The notes under the pieces are model-generated. The model made no database searches. It saw only the letters and a list, made by a program, of their open reading frames with translations, and was not told the DNA's origin. The translations under genes and the position numbers were made by a program. From Hydractinia symbiolongicarpus (Eukaryota; Cnidaria; Hydrozoa; Anthoathecata; Hydractiniidae): a stretch of 64,000 nucleotides of DNA. Below, in pieces: positions 15,201-27,560 of the stretch (its first letter is position 1; every line of letters begins with the position of its first letter). The stretch is taken from positions 24,515,851 through 24,579,850 of the forward strand of contig NC_079877.1 of the NCBI RefSeq assembly GCF_029227915.1. The letters run 5' to 3'.

Positions 15201-18200
15201 CCTTATAAAAAGATGGATAAGGCTGGAAAAACATTGCAATAGACACAGAAGATACAGACTATATTGTATATGATAAGCAGTAGTAACTTAGTGGTGAGCA
15301 TTATCCTCAGAAATCAGGTTTAAATCCCATTCATAACGGTTGTAAAAGTCACATCATGATTGTGAATAGGAAAAAGAAGTAGCACCTTTCTTCAGAGTGG
15401 CGTAGCAACTAGAGACTTAAAAATGCAGTGACTGTGGTGCAGTGACTATATAAATGATTATATATAATGTAAACTGTTACCAATTGTTTAAGTTGGGCTT
15501 CCTCCTGCTTAAATTAAACTTACTTGGTTTACTAATCCTAGTACACACATCCCAAATCTTTGTTCAGGTATAGGTTTTCTAAAAAGTAATAGATAAAAAA
15601 TTGCATCCAGATCTTAGTAAACTATAAGTAAAAAAAAGGTTTAAACAAGGATCGTAGATACCATTTTTATTTTTGTCAGCAATTTTTTATAAATTTGCAT
15701 AAATTTTATTGGTACTTACTTTGCTTCAGCTTCTAGTTGTTTGCCAAGTAAAACATGAAATTTAACAATATCTTCATAATTACCACATAAAACATTGCCG
15801 TCTTGCTCAGATAATCTATGAAATTACCATTCTTACAGAAAAATAATATATTACGGCATTTTAATTAAAAAGTCTTCTATAAAAAAATATAATTTATCAG
15901 GATATTCAAGATGTATTAGACAGAAAGTTAAGAATATCTTAGGGATATGCTCATTTTGAAATTTTGCTTACATCATAAATGGAATACAAGTGATTCGGTG
16001 ATTCATTGGCGTTTTAATAACACTCAAATTTCAAAGTTTTTTAATATTCTAATTTATAAGTTTGTAACAGCAATTATACTTTAGATAAAAAAGATGGTAA
16101 GAATATGATTTTTACCCAAAAGTTAAAAAAATTCATGTTGAAACTAAGGAACACTATTCTTATTAAAAAAACTATGCAAAAGGACTAAATATCAACTTGA
16201 CTGGTCCTATTACAATTATAACAAGCTATGATATAAGGGTAAGAAAACAAGCTAAAAAAATTTCTACACTAATAAATACTTACACATCGCACTTTTTTAC
16301 TGATAATAAATATTTTTCTAGAAAGCCCTAAAAAATAAGAGAAGATTATTAAATATATTCTCAACTTTCATATAACCTACCTTACTTTTACCTGAACTAA
16401 GTGAAGCCTTACATTTTAGTATAGTGTGTATTTTTCGTAAGAGCAAAGAAAGATTTTCAGGGATTTAATTTATTCTATTCAGAAATGAAAAATAACTTAA
16501 TCCTATTTGGCTATTAGATAACAGGAATGGGTATAGACTGAAAATCATATATCAGTCTCAATGACATGCCAATTCTTTTTCCTTGGCACCAGGCCCTTAC
16601 AATGCTGCCAATTTAAGTATAACATGTCACTGTTCAAAACATTGTATTCCCTACAGAGGCATCACAAAAACATTCTTCTAACAATTTTTTTTTCATATTT
16701 AGTACGATTTAACAACATGGAGAAGTAAAATAGGCCATATTCTTCACTTATGACTCATACTCTAAATCCAAAACATAGTCAAGATGCAGTGTTTTATAAA
16801 TGTTTGTGAAGTTAAGAATGATTTTACTTGGAAAAGGGCAGCTGTTTATTTTCTGTTTTTCTGATACATTTATTATAAAAAAAAGGAACAATCTTACTTC
16901 TTCATTATTTTTTTGTATGGAAACAAAGTACTTAAATATTTCTAATACCTTCAACTCTTCTAAATGTTTCTGTTGTGTTTGAATGATATTTTCGACAACC
17001 TACAGGTAGTGTAACACATAACAAACAGAGGTGAAAATTGACAGATTTCTTCGTTAAAAAAATTCACAAGATATATACCAGGAAATAGATTATCAATTAC
17101 TCAGGGTAATTCTGTGACTAATTCAAAAACTAGTACAATGTTTTATTATATTTAAATCTCATGTCTCTATAATTTTTTGAAATCCAAAGTTGTGCAGAAG
17201 GATGTACAAAATGCTTATTTATGTATTATAATGTGAAAATATGCAGTTCAGTTTGTGCTGTTCATTGGATGTCAGTTAAATACTCAGGCTGGAATGCATT
17301 AACAAACATCCCATGTTCATGGAAATATTGGTTTTATACTTATGCTTTATCGCATATAAATATAAATTGAGTCCTTTTGTAACACCTGTATGCTTGCACT
17401 TCTTAAATGTTCTAACATGGGTAAATTTTTAATGTCTATAAGTAGTTCAAAAACTAACAAAAAACAATTAAACAAAGCTTAATAATGCAGCAGTAACTCT
17501 TAAAACCATTCTAAATTTAACACATTTATTTTCCAAATCTATTGCACAAACCAAGTTTTGTTACAAGACTATGAAAACAGAATTGTACAACATACAACAG
17601 CCGACTACCTATGGATTTAAGACATCACATTACTTACGCAACACATTCCAGAAATTTAATCAGCTAATTTCCACAAAATTAGCAAATAATTAAGTATACT
17701 TAAACAATTATTATCTATAGTCAGATATTATATGTTAAACCAGGTATCCTATTTGTTTAAAAAATACTGCATTTTTGTCTTTTTTATGTTGTGATAGAGT
17801 TTTTAACTAAATCCCTAAAATTGAGCTTAATTTTGTTAATTCACAACTTTAAATCCCAAAATGGCGGTGCTTTATAATGGCCCTATACTCAAACTAGTTG
17901 TAGCATCAACGATTCCTGGCATGTTTCACTACAAAAAAACATTACTACGATTGATATGAAGTGATGATTATATGCAGTGAACATGAATTGACAGGTTAAA
18001 TTCTAAAGAAAAATACAAAAAAAAAGAAATTATATATCCCTACCTGGCTATGATATGTACCTGATTCTTCAGTTCCTATATCCTTGGGTAATTCCTCTGG
18101 TGTTGGGACTGGTTCTAATTAGAATGCAAAGAGCACAATATAAAAACAAGCTTTAATTTGCAGTAATAAATATGAAGAAAAAAATTACCTGCTTGGATTG

Positions 18201-21200
18201 CTTGGACATAATTAGAAGGAAACCAACCAATTTTACCATCAAGTGTTCCTTCCCACCACCCTCCATCATCTTTCTACATAAAGAAAAATAATTTCCATTG
18301 TGCAATATTTCCTCCCTCTGTGACAAATATCTGTGATCAAATGAACACGAGACTACATTTTTTTTCAACATAGTTTGGTAGTATTGGTAACAAATTTAAT
18401 GCGTGTGTGACAACTAATGAGCCTAAAGTGGACCAGTCTTGAGTACTGTAGGGTTAAAATTAGAAATGTAAGTCAATTCGCAAAAATTTGTTGACAAAAA
18501 AAAAACTGTGGAGTCGTGGCCTAAGAGCACTGTTGAGCACTGGCTGATGATCCCTTGTTAATACTGATTTTGTTGCAACAACAATTATAGAAATAGGTAA
18601 TACAAGGATTGTTGAAAATATTGAATTTGCAATTTTACAATATGCAAAGATGCCATTTAATTTGCAAATTGCAACCTGTTAGTGTGAACCCGTTAGTGTT
18701 TTTAGCGTTGTGGGGCTAGAAAATAGTGGTCACAAATTTGTTAGAAAGGTATATTTGAGATCAAAGTTTTATTTTGGTGCCATCATTCCATATGGTGAAT
18801 GAGTACCTTTGCTTAAGGGAGTTGGTCCAATTTTGGTCCTTGGTTACTCATGTGGGAGAGGACTTTTATACATGTCATTGTCAAATTATTTGGTTGTAGG
18901 TGAACCCAATAAGATGTATAGTAATTGTAAACTGAGGCAGTTCAAGATATCGATTAATTTTGCTGATACTATACATCTACTTTGCCTTTAGGTATAGTGA
19001 ATACAGTCAGAAATAATACACACAAATAAAGCAGATTATGACGTCGTAAACTTATAAGATAGTAGTCAAATTTTGGAGTTTTTAATTAGTTTAAGAAGTT
19101 ATTGAACATGTTTAAACTTGTAATTGGATTTCAGAAGTATACACAGTACAAAATAAACTGTTGCTTCCTTATTAACCCTATTCAATCCAGATTGAGAAAC
19201 AATTTCAGAAAGATATTTTGAATAAATTTTAAATTGATTAACAAGAATTTTAAAAACAATTACAAAAATAATTAAAAAAGGTGTAAATTTAGAAAATAAT
19301 TCTTTTATGCACAAAACAGCGTTCGAATATTATAAATGATTGGTACAGTACCATATTTTAAGAATACACTTTGGCAGTTCATTTGGTGGAGAGTAACAAG
19401 CCTTGGCAATGACTTAAGCAAGCTTCGTTTGATCTTTGTTTGTAAAAATAAAGTATTATAGAATTATGGAACAATATCACAGTTGGAGATAAATTTTATA
19501 CTTCAGCAATTTTCTGCCAAAGTGAATCCCGTAATTGCTAACATTTTGACGTGCCTTCAGTGATTGCTGAGTACTGCAAAATTTAAAGGCTTTTAAAAGA
19601 CATTCCCTTCTTCCTTTAATATTTCTCAATATTTTAGATGTCACATCACAATCTCATTCTGACAGTTCTTTCAAAAACACAGAAATATTTTGCCATTGAT
19701 CGTTTCTTTTAATAGCTGTCAGGTAAAAATCATAAGATCTTAGCTTTTGATATAGTTTTTAAATAAAACAAACACCATAATAATCTTGAAAATGCCAATT
19801 GTTTAGCAAGGTACAAGAAATCTTTTTAAGCGAAATAAAAATAAAAATAATTTGAAATAGTTTTAATTTTAAGTCAAAATGATTATGTAAGGAAAGTTGG
19901 AACTATTTGTAAACATTGAAAATGAGATTGAAATATTTTTATTGAGAAAAAATGGAAAGTCCCAAGTTTCAAAAAAAAAACATTTTATTTACTTAAAAAT
20001 GTAAAAGAATCAGATTTTCAAAAAATTTATTTTATTGTTCAACATTTGGAGTAAAAAAGTATGCACAGTAAATTCTATTTCTACACCACAACATTTAAAC
20101 AGAATGAAATTGATTGATCTCGAACTGCAGTGCAAGACCCTTTGAGAAACTTAATTTATAAAACAATTCCCCTTTCATGTTCTTGAATCACTTCACCTTG
20201 ATACATTCTTCTTTTCTAGCATTGTAAACTTTAGTTAAACACATCCAAAAAGCCCTTAGCATATTCAGTGCTCGAACCATACCTTTGTTAGAATGATAAC
20301 ATCTGTTTTGTTAAACGATAACTAAATAAAAAAGGTAGATTAAAATGCTATCATACTAATTTTATTCTTCATCTAAAAAGAGAAATAAAATAGATGCAAT
20401 AATGTTAGCATGTTATTTATACCAAAGTATATATATACAACAGACAACGAAGTAAGAACAAGTATGAAAACTTATAAAGAGTGTGTCTATTTAATACCTT
20501 TTTTTTTACCAAAGTATATAATATACAACAGACAATGAAGTAAGAAAAAGTCTGAAAACTTATAAAACAGTGTATCTATTTAATACCTTTTCTTTAATGG
20601 CCCTTTCTAATTAACACCTTTTTCTAATTTACCATAAAGGTTTAAAAATTTATTAAATGCCAGAAAATTTGATCAAATATGGTGCAAAACAAAAAATTTT
20701 CAGTGCGGCAAAAATCATTTTGATACACTAGTCGATAGCCCATGGAAACAGTATTGCGCGCGTCCTCACTACTTGTGGCACTATTTTGCGTGACAGACAG
20801 ACGTATACAAGTATTATCATTCTAATACTTTTTTTGTTCAAAATTTTAAGAAAAAGCTTGTCCCAAAATTTTTGTATTGACTTTTAATCTTAAATGGAAA
20901 AAGGAAAATATTAATGAAAAGCAGTCAATCGTAGTTATACATAAATTTTTCTATTCGCTAATATAAATTACTCTTGAAATAATCATAGTCTATGTTTTCC
21001 TTGCCAAAAGCCTAATATCACGTAATTTGTTTTAAGTAGGTTCTGCTGTTACTGTACTACAAATGTACATTCTTATAACAATTCAAATTATAAACCTTTT
21101 AGTTACTTTCAGTGATTTTATTTACAGTTTTAAATAAATCTCACTTGTGAAGTTTAAAGATTCAAAAATTTTAAATAGTGTCTTCACAAAAACATTTTGT

Positions 21201-21775
21201 TCTTAATAATGTTAACATAAATTTTCCTGAAATAAAATGAAATAGAAAAAAATCTATGAGTAGAAATAATTTAACATGGATATGCCTTCAGAGAATGAAT
21301 GTCTCTCCTAGAGTCAGCCTTAATAAATCTAAAGTGTCCATGTTTGCCCTGAATTTTTAAATTATGACCCAAAAAAGCTAAGCCCAAGTTAAATGCACAG
21401 TGGGAAAATGTGGAACCTACCTCATCGTCGCTTGACCCAACAAACTGGTATGTTGCGTGCAAAAATTCCACATTATCTAAACAATCTGCAAATGCCTAAA
21501 AAATAAAGGCCCTTTTTAACTGCCAAAAAAAACTAATCTCTTTTTAATATGAATTTGCTTGATAAAAAACGAAACCAAGGCTTACAACTTCCAGTACATG
21601 CAAAAACAGAAGCCTTCATACATATTAACTTATCCTGATTTATTATGCCCTTTAATTTACTTCATAAATAAAAAATATTAAAAGAAATTACAAACAGACT
21701 ACAGAAAGAAACCATAATTTTGAAGAATTATTAAACTTTCTACTTCCTTCAACAACTCATACTCACCCTTGCCAT
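244..21775 (-). CDS. ARHGEF7: PIX/Cool-family Rho guanine-nucleotide exchange factor (ARHGEF7/ARHGEF6-like), 23 exons
   Basis: PIX proteins activate Rac/Cdc42, bind PAK through SH3 and GIT through a C-terminal region, and act at focal adhesions. Coding exons, 5' to 3': 21767-21775, 21421-21495, 20283-20321, 18189-18273, 18044-18114, 16949-16999, 16284-16327, 15720-15815, 15524-15578, 14928-14995, 14105-14183, 13297-13356, 13128-13187, 12833-12913, 12014-12163, 11589-11667, 11092-11405, 4348-4467, 3936-4005, 3590-3643, 2798-2908, 325-454, 244-268; total 1926 nt, 641 aa, phases agree throughout. SH3 is aa 17-66 ([21 protein letters not shown]); DH about 94-291 (LSNHP-like [18 protein letters not shown]); PH from 292 ([17 protein letters not shown]). 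[10 protein letters not shown] and the GIT-binding block ILSVIEAYC follow, both hallmark PIX sequences. No calponin-homology domain is seen, so it resembles SH3-first isoforms. The short first exon (MAR) and the last two exons are the weakest parts; the usual C-terminal coiled coil is not seen and may lie beyond the left edge. Confidence 0.9.
1436..2640. repeat. Inverted and tandem repeat cluster with GAAT/AAAT microsatellites (PIX intron)
   Basis: Three related blocks lie in the intron between PIX exons 325-454 and 2798-2908. The block at about 1446-1520 on the plus strand (GGAGGAAAGAATACG followed by AGGAGAAACAACT) is matched on the minus strand by 2180-2235, giving an inverted pair about 700 bp apart. 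A second relation is tandem: 2221-2400 and 2466-2640 both carry (GAAT)n/(AAAT)n followed by TTTCTGGACAAATTTTG and a CAAAATTTC tail. This fits decayed copies of one dispersed element; no coding capacity is recognised. Confidence 0.6.
6679..6884 (-). CDS. Possible alternative first coding exon of the PIX gene (poly-Gln)
   Basis: This open frame lies inside the 6.6-kb PIX intron between exons 11092-11405 and 4348-4467. It starts at ATG 6884 with TAA four codons upstream in frame and no AG acceptor between them, so it would be a first exon rather than an internal one. It ends in phase 0 just before GTTAGT, a donor type used elsewhere in this gene, and exon 4348-4467 also begins in phase 0. The product would start [18 protein letters not shown], run through six glutamines, and contain an acidic/aromatic stretch ([15 protein letters not shown]) before joining the PIX C-terminal, GIT-binding half. 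The frame looks protein-like, but no family similarity is recognised and a chance ORF over a CAA/GTT microsatellite is possible. Confidence 0.35.
9308..10232. mobile_element. Non-autonomous element with nested inverted repeats (PIX intron)
   Basis: The outer ends are inverted repeats: CCGTAATTATTCTAATTCAA at 9308 and its near-perfect complement (GCGTTAAATTAGAATAATTACGG) ending at 10232, 22 of 23 matching. Inside is a second, perfect inverted pair of 19 bp: AATACACCTTTCCCGAGAC at 9369-9387 and its complement at 9741-9759. The right half carries direct copies of CGCGTTAATAATTAGA at about 9796 and 10138. There is no open frame of note. It looks like a MITE-type insertion, perhaps one element nested in or recombined with a relative. 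No clear target-site duplication is visible. Confidence 0.6.
20421..20592. repeat. Tandem duplication, two units of about 86-88 bp (PIX intron)
   Basis: Unit 1 (20421-20507) and unit 2 (20508-20592) share ACCAAAGTATATA, ACAACAGACAA, GAAGTAAGAA, TGAAAACTTATAAA and CTATTTAATACCTTTT in the same order with a few substitutions and small indels. They lie in the intron between the SH3-coding exons 20283-20321 and 21421-21495. No coding or RNA feature is seen. Confidence 0.75.
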
Positions 21776-22483
21776 TGTAATTGTGATTATATAACAACAA
21801 AATTTGATATTTAAAATTTACTTTTTTCTGAAAAGAAAAGTAAAAGAAAAAATCAGTGCCTGTCATAAGATATCAATTTTTGACAACATCAATTTATAAT
21901 CAATTAATTAAATCAATAGAGCAAATAAAAAGTGAAAGAAATGATCTAAAAAAAAATTCCTCAAACTCTAATCCAATACCATATAAAGCCATAAAAAGCT
22001 TGTCTGAGTAACATGATATTGTTTAGAGAGGTTGTTAAGTTTCACTTCACTGCTGACATTTTACCCAATGGAGATTTAATAAATCTAACAAAGATATTAT
22101 AAAGTTCATAAAAAGTTTTTAGTGCCATTGTGTGTGTAATATATTTTTTTGAGAATGACTGGTTTTAGCCATTTTCTTAAAATTGTTTAAAATACTCCAC
22201 AACTGTTGTAATATAATAACAGCAGTTTTGACTCTGTCAAAAGTTAACCAGGGGAGCATTGATAGTACTATTAAAATTTTAGAAATGGAAAATTTAGGAA
22301 ATCACAGCGCTTTTAAAGTGAATTTTCAGTGAGTTCAAAGTTATCTTTCAGTTTCAGTAAGGAGGCATTATTTTTGGTTTGATGCAGCAAGCTTTCTTAG
22401 ATCAGTGAGTCAAAATAATTTGATATGGTCAAGTGACATTAATCTTTGGCTTGACCGGCCCAGTCAATTGCCAGAAAAAAACT

Positions 22484-22514
<31 letters not shown>

Positions 22515-24859
22515 GGGGCTGAGGAATGCAGAAAACTATGGGTCTGTGGGGAAATGATTTGTTAAATATTTGCAGTAAAAATAAAAAGAATAAGGCTTGA
22601 AGTTTTGAAGCTATATTGATGATTTATAATCATGAAATTTTAAACTGGAAAATGAGCATTAAAGGCCATTCAAAGAATATTGCATGCTCTGGAGGGGGTC
22701 TTTATGTACGCCTAAGAAATATAATACAGTGCTTTTACTATTCAAAAGTTGATTTTTACTTAATTAGTAAAAATTTAAACACCATATCAAATTTTTATTT
22801 AAGTGCAGAATATGAACTTGAATGCAAGAACGACTACAGAACACTGAAACTAAGATGATATATGGTAAAAAATGCATGTTTATACTAAGGATCTCATTCA
22901 TAGAATTCCTTTATATGGCAAAAAAAATTTTATATATATACTTAAATTAAAACTTCTAATTTTTTTTTGTTTCATATAAAATTTACTACTAATTTTTTTG
23001 CCCCCCTAAAACCATGAAAAAAATTGAACTCAATGTCTTAAAAACCAGGCAATGACTCAATGGAGAAACCAAAACGAAACTCTTAGCTTACAGCCTCTCT
23101 AATTCATGTTGGCACAAATTCCGAGGCTAAAGCAAAGGTGGTTTAAAAAGATTTTCACGTCGGTAAAACTTTGCTGACGACAAATTTTTTCTTTGCAATT
23201 TATAGAATCAAATATTTTCCTTGAATCTATAAATATTTAGAAAGTAGATATAGATAGAAAAGCGAAAGAAAGGTTTTTCTGTGAACTTTTTCTCCAGGAC
23301 ACACCATTATTGAGTGATATTGACACCTTTTGATTTATTTAAAATCATCTAAAGTCATAATAAGGTCTTTTTGTGAAGAAATGGGAACAATTTTACTATA
23401 CCCACCTGTAAAAAACATATTCAACATAGCATTAGTTATTGAATGCTGTGACTGTTATGAGGCTGCTATTGCTGCTAAAATTGTCATCTGTTAAAAGAAT
23501 GAAGACATTGTTGATCAAAGCATGAAAGGAATTGTAGGAAATGCTTCTTTGAATTTTTTTTTAACAGGTGAAATAAATAATTATAGTTAAGAAATTTACT
23601 GAAAGTAATCTCTCTTCGTCTAGTGTCCCCATATTTTTTCATGCTATGCAGATGCCAGAACCAAAAGAGCTTACCATTGAAAAAGTAAACAAAGGAATTT
23701 GCCTATTACCCTTTTTACCAAGTGGGTGTAATGGCTTCAGGTTTCGAGTTATCCATACAGGTCAATTTAGACATTGTATACCGATTTGGGGGACATCCAA
23801 TTTGGGCACCCAAAATAGAGAGATGAATACTGCTTTACTTCTTGTATATATATTGATGGATAGGGAAAAATGTGGTGGTAACAGTTCTGGACCTTTTTCA
23901 CTTTAAAATATTAACTGTTTGATTCAAACAAATCGAGTTTCTCGTTTCCTTAAAAAGGTTAAAAGACAATTAAGGGATTACCAAATGCCCAGTAATTTCT
24001 TGGATTAACCCCTGATATAATAAGTAACGGTACCACGACTGCATTTAACTAGCCAGCTAGCTGTTTTCCCCCACTACCAGAATCTTCAAGCTAAAAGCTT
24101 TTTTTGCCTGCATTTGACTGTATAAACACCTCCATGTGTGTTGTAACATCAAAATCTATGAGCCTAAATTTATATTCAATTTCGTTTTAAAAGTTAAGAA
24201 GCCTGTTTGTTAATGCAAACTACTTTAATGTTGCGTAATAACCCTGGCTATAAGATTACATAAAACTAATCTTAAAAAAAGGAAAAAATACATAGCTATA
24301 TAGCTAGTAATTTTGATCGATTTGTTTACGTTTCTTCCTCCTCCACCCATTCTATTTTCTGTACATTTTGTCTTGTCGTCCTGTTCTGCCCAGATTGCGA
24401 AAACGGCCTGTTTACAACCGGGACAGCCGGATTATGTACACATGATCCGATTATGTTTTTTTTGCACTGGTTATGTAGTGGTGACCGGATTATGAACGCT
24501 GATATAATGGCTGGCCAGGCAGACTGTGATTGGCATTTTCTTCAAACTTTTGTGAATTAAACATTCTCTGAAAGATAGAACACCCCTAAAAACTAGAGAT
24601 GGCGGAAGAAAAAAGTCTCGACGTAATTCTTAGTTTAAAACTAATCTTGTAGTAAATACATTTCAGCATAATATACTTTGAAGTAACTAAATTTCACGGA
24701 ACCTAAATTATTCTTTTTGCGGGAATTAAGTTTGGTGAAAAGTTATTAAACTTGCGAATCCCAAAATTTAGTATTTGCCGCGAAATTTCGTTTCATTTGA
24801 GAGCAACAACAACTTTGCCACCAGGGCTATTGTCAGAAGTGATGACGAATGATATAAAA
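21776..24859. other. Intergenic, upstream of PIX; no gene recognised
   Basis: This holds the presumed 5' UTR/promoter side of PIX and otherwise AT-rich sequence. A T12 run followed by about 16 G lies near 22488-22511. A dispersed repeat sits at 23590-23701 (listed separately). From 24360 to 24500 there are several copies of the words CCGATTATG/CGGATTATG related to the satellite that starts at 24861. Short open frames (for example 23646-23906 plus) show no family similarity. A calponin-homology exon for PIX was looked for here and not found. Confidence 0.5.
23590..23701 (+). repeat. Dispersed repeat, copy A (related to 44033-44140)
   Basis: The stretch ACTGAAA..TAA, CTTCGTCTAGTGTCCCCAT, GCCAGAACCAAAAGAGCTTA and GTAAACAAAGGAATT recurs with about 75-80 percent identity by eye at 44033-44140, just upstream of the SLC17 start exon. 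Both copies are on the plus strand. The element class is unknown. Confidence 0.6.
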
Positions 24860-24860
24860 G

Positions 24861-25205
24861 CGGTCGGCCCCGATTATATTTGTTCTATAAGTCTGGAATA
24901 ATATTTGACTGTCATACATAAGCCGGCCTTCCTCGATTATGTGCGTTCTATAATAAGTGAGAAATAATAGAAAAATGCCATACATAAGCCGGTCGGCCCC
25001 GATTACGTTCGTTCTATAAGTCTTGAATAATATTTGACTGTGTCATACATAAGTCGGCCTGCCCCGATTATGTTCGTTCTATAATAAATGAGAAATAATA
25101 TTACACTGTCGTATATAAACTGGCCTGCCCTGATTATATGTCCCTTTATAAGAGCCAAATAATATTTTTTGAGTAATAAGCCGGCCTGTCCTGATTATGT
25201 TGGCC
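24861..25205. repeat. Minisatellite, about 65-bp unit, five to six copies
   Basis: The core GGCCNGCCCCGATTATGT followed by TCGTTCTATAA recurs with GATTA at about 24872, 24934, 24999, 25066, 25131 and 25192, a spacing of 61-67 bp. Between cores are TGAATAATATTTGACTGT and CATACATAAG variants; alternate units are more alike, suggesting a ~130-bp higher-order dimer. Similar words continue outward to about 24360 on the left and 25270 on the right. No gene overlaps. Confidence 0.75.
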
Positions 25206-25376
25206 TGATTATGTATTTTCTGCCCTGTTCTTAACCGGTGCAAGCTGCCGTACTTAATCAGGCCAATGTTCATTATCCGGGCAGAACAGTCCCAAGTCCA
25301 AAACATCAATTTCACCGTCAGCCGATAACACGGGAGACACATCTGCAGATATTGACCGACCATTAGCAGCGCGCAC

Positions 25377-25401
25377 GCCCCCCCCCCCCCCCCCCTCCCC
25401 C
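25377..25401. repeat. Poly-C/CCCCT tract
   Basis: About 18 consecutive C residues followed by TCCCCCG. The complementary strand could form a G-quadruplex. It lies between the minisatellite and the retrotransposon fragment and may also be a slippage-prone assembly point. Confidence 0.7.
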
Positions 25402-25439
25402 GCCTGAAAGGATTTACTTTAAAACTCTAAGGAAATATT

Positions 25440-27560
25440 TTATGCTATATGTTACGATATGTCTTCAGCAATAGTCCCAAACACATCTGCAAAAACAACT
25501 ATCAGATCAAACAAACATTAAAGATACCACCGTAATCTCACACAAAAAGGAGAAGACAAATCCACAAAATATTAAACAATACCTCTTCACCTGCAAAAAA
25601 GGAAAAACTAGTCAAGGAACTCCTTGATATTGAAAAAAATTTACAAAAATCTTATTTAAATGGAAATCTACAAAAAAAACAGCCTTAGAAGATATCAAAA
25701 AAATCCTAAATACTTTTATTCATACGCAAAAAAGTTTTCTAAAATAAAGACAAAATTGGACCGCTTATGGATCACAGCAACAAATTAACACATGAGAGCA
25801 GAGACTTGGCTAAAATCCTTTCCTGTCAATATCAAAGAGTATTCAGTGAGCCAAAACATGTAAAAGACATAACAATCAACCTACCCCAACACACATCAGA
25901 AATTCCAGAACTCCACTTCTCTAAAAAAGACATTATCAATGCAATTGATGAACTCTCCGATAAATCTGTACCAGGCCCAGATGGCTTCTCAGCAATTTTT
26001 CTGAAGAAATGTAAAACGTCGCTATCTGTACCACTTCTTCTGTTATGGCAAAAATGTATGGACTATGGTGAAATTCCCCCAATTTTAAAGCACTCACTAA
26101 TCACCCCTCATTTCAAAGGTGGAAAGAAATCTGATGCATCCAATTACCGCTCAGTAGCCTTGACATCTCATATTATCAAAGTCTTCAAAAAAGTCGTCCG
26201 GAATCATATCACCGAAAATCAACATGGTTTTCGTTCTGGTCGGTCATGTCTTAGTCAACTCTTAGACCACTTTGATAATGTGATACACTTTGTTGATGGA
26301 AAACAAAATTGTGACATTGTATACTTTGACTTTGCAAAAGCCTTCGACAAAGTGGATTTTACCATTGTCTTAAAAAAACTTGAAAAACTTGGAATCAAAG
26401 GAAAATTATTTAACTTTGTTGAAGCTTTCGTGACAAACCACACCCAATCAGTCAATGGAATGGAATCACATCCTGTTGCTGTTATTTCAGGCGTACCCCA
26501 AGGTAGTGTGCTTGGACCACATATCTTCATCATTCTCTTAGGAGATATGGACTCAAATGTCAATGAAAGTATTGTACGGTCATTTGCCGATGATACAAGG
26601 GTTACCAAGAGCATCGATTCTCTCAGGGACATGGGCAAGTTGCAAAGTGATCTACAGAAAATTTATGAATGGGTAGAAGATGCAAACATAAAATTTAATA
26701 ATCTAAAGTTTGAAGTCATGCGTTGTGGCACAAACGACACCCTGAAAAATTGCACATCGTATCTTTCCCCCTCTGGACTCATCATCACAGAGCGAGAGGA
26801 ACTGAAAGATCTTGGTGTCATATTATCCACCAACTGCTCCTTTCATTCCCACATATTGAAAGTAGTAAATGACAGTAAAAACATGATGTCTTGGATTTTA
26901 AGAACTTTTTACACCAGAACAAAGGATCACCTTATGACCATGTGGAAATCTCTTGTTCTTCCTCTATTAGAGTATTGCTCAGTCCTATAAAGTCCACATA
27001 AAGTTGGAGAGATACAGATGATAGAGGCATTGCAATGGTCCTATATACGAAAAATCAGAAACGTGACCAATCACAACTATTGGAAATCATTGAAGGAACT
27101 GAAACTGTATTCAATGGAGCGTAGAAGGGAAAAGTACAGAATAATTTATATTTGGAAAATCATGGAGCAGTTGGTACCAAATGTCAATCTGAAAATTCAA
27201 AGCTATCATCATCCTCAGCATGGGCGGAAAGAAAAACGTCCGTGTGGCAGAGTTCAGTTTAGCTATCCATGGAATAAAGCTCTTTAACATCCTCCACAAA
27301 TCCATCCGTAATATGTCTGGTTGCACACTGGACCTTTTTAAAAACAGCCTTGATAAATATCTATTCTAGATACCAGATGAACCACAACTGGTAGGATACA
27401 CCACGTTAAGACGGGCTGATTCAAATTCTTTTATACATATACACATTGGTGTAAACTGGATGTTTAATCCAATGGAGGACTGGCATACAACTGCTAATCC
27501 TGAAGACTTCTTCGAAAGCCTACAACAAGGTACAACAAGGTAAGGTAAATACACACTTAC
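25440..27560 (+). pseudogene. Decayed non-LTR retrotransposon (LINE), reverse-transcriptase and 3' portion
   Basis: The main frame 25767-26990 gives 407 residues of LINE reverse transcriptase. It shows a pre-RT linker (about 1-50), SVPGPDGFSA, NYRSVALTS, NQHGFRSGRSC-type residues, IVYFDFAKAFDKVDF (motif A), SGVPQGSVLGP (motif B) and SFADDTR with the catalytic FADD at residues 273-276. The linker continues upstream in shifted frames (KNPKYFYSYAKKFSK near 25700). TAA at 26988 interrupts the same frame, which resumes through 27287; a frameshift then leads to a C-terminal tail ending near 27556. About a dozen residues usually present before NQHGF are missing. The endonuclease domain is absent, so the copy is 5' truncated and inactive. 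The clade is CR1/Jockey-like by motif pattern; a precise assignment would need a tree. Confidence 0.88.

Noticed and set aside
24601-24655. ATGGCGGAAGAAAAAAG start-like context on the plus strand
   Set aside because: The frame ends after 17 codons and no convincing donor joins it to a downstream exon.
21776-25400. Calponin-homology exons for PIX
   Set aside because: Both strands were read for CH-like sequence and none was seen; SH3-first PIX forms exist in other animals.
26255-26638. Minus-strand frame inside the retrotransposon
   Set aside because: Antisense shadow of the reverse transcriptase frame; no family similarity.
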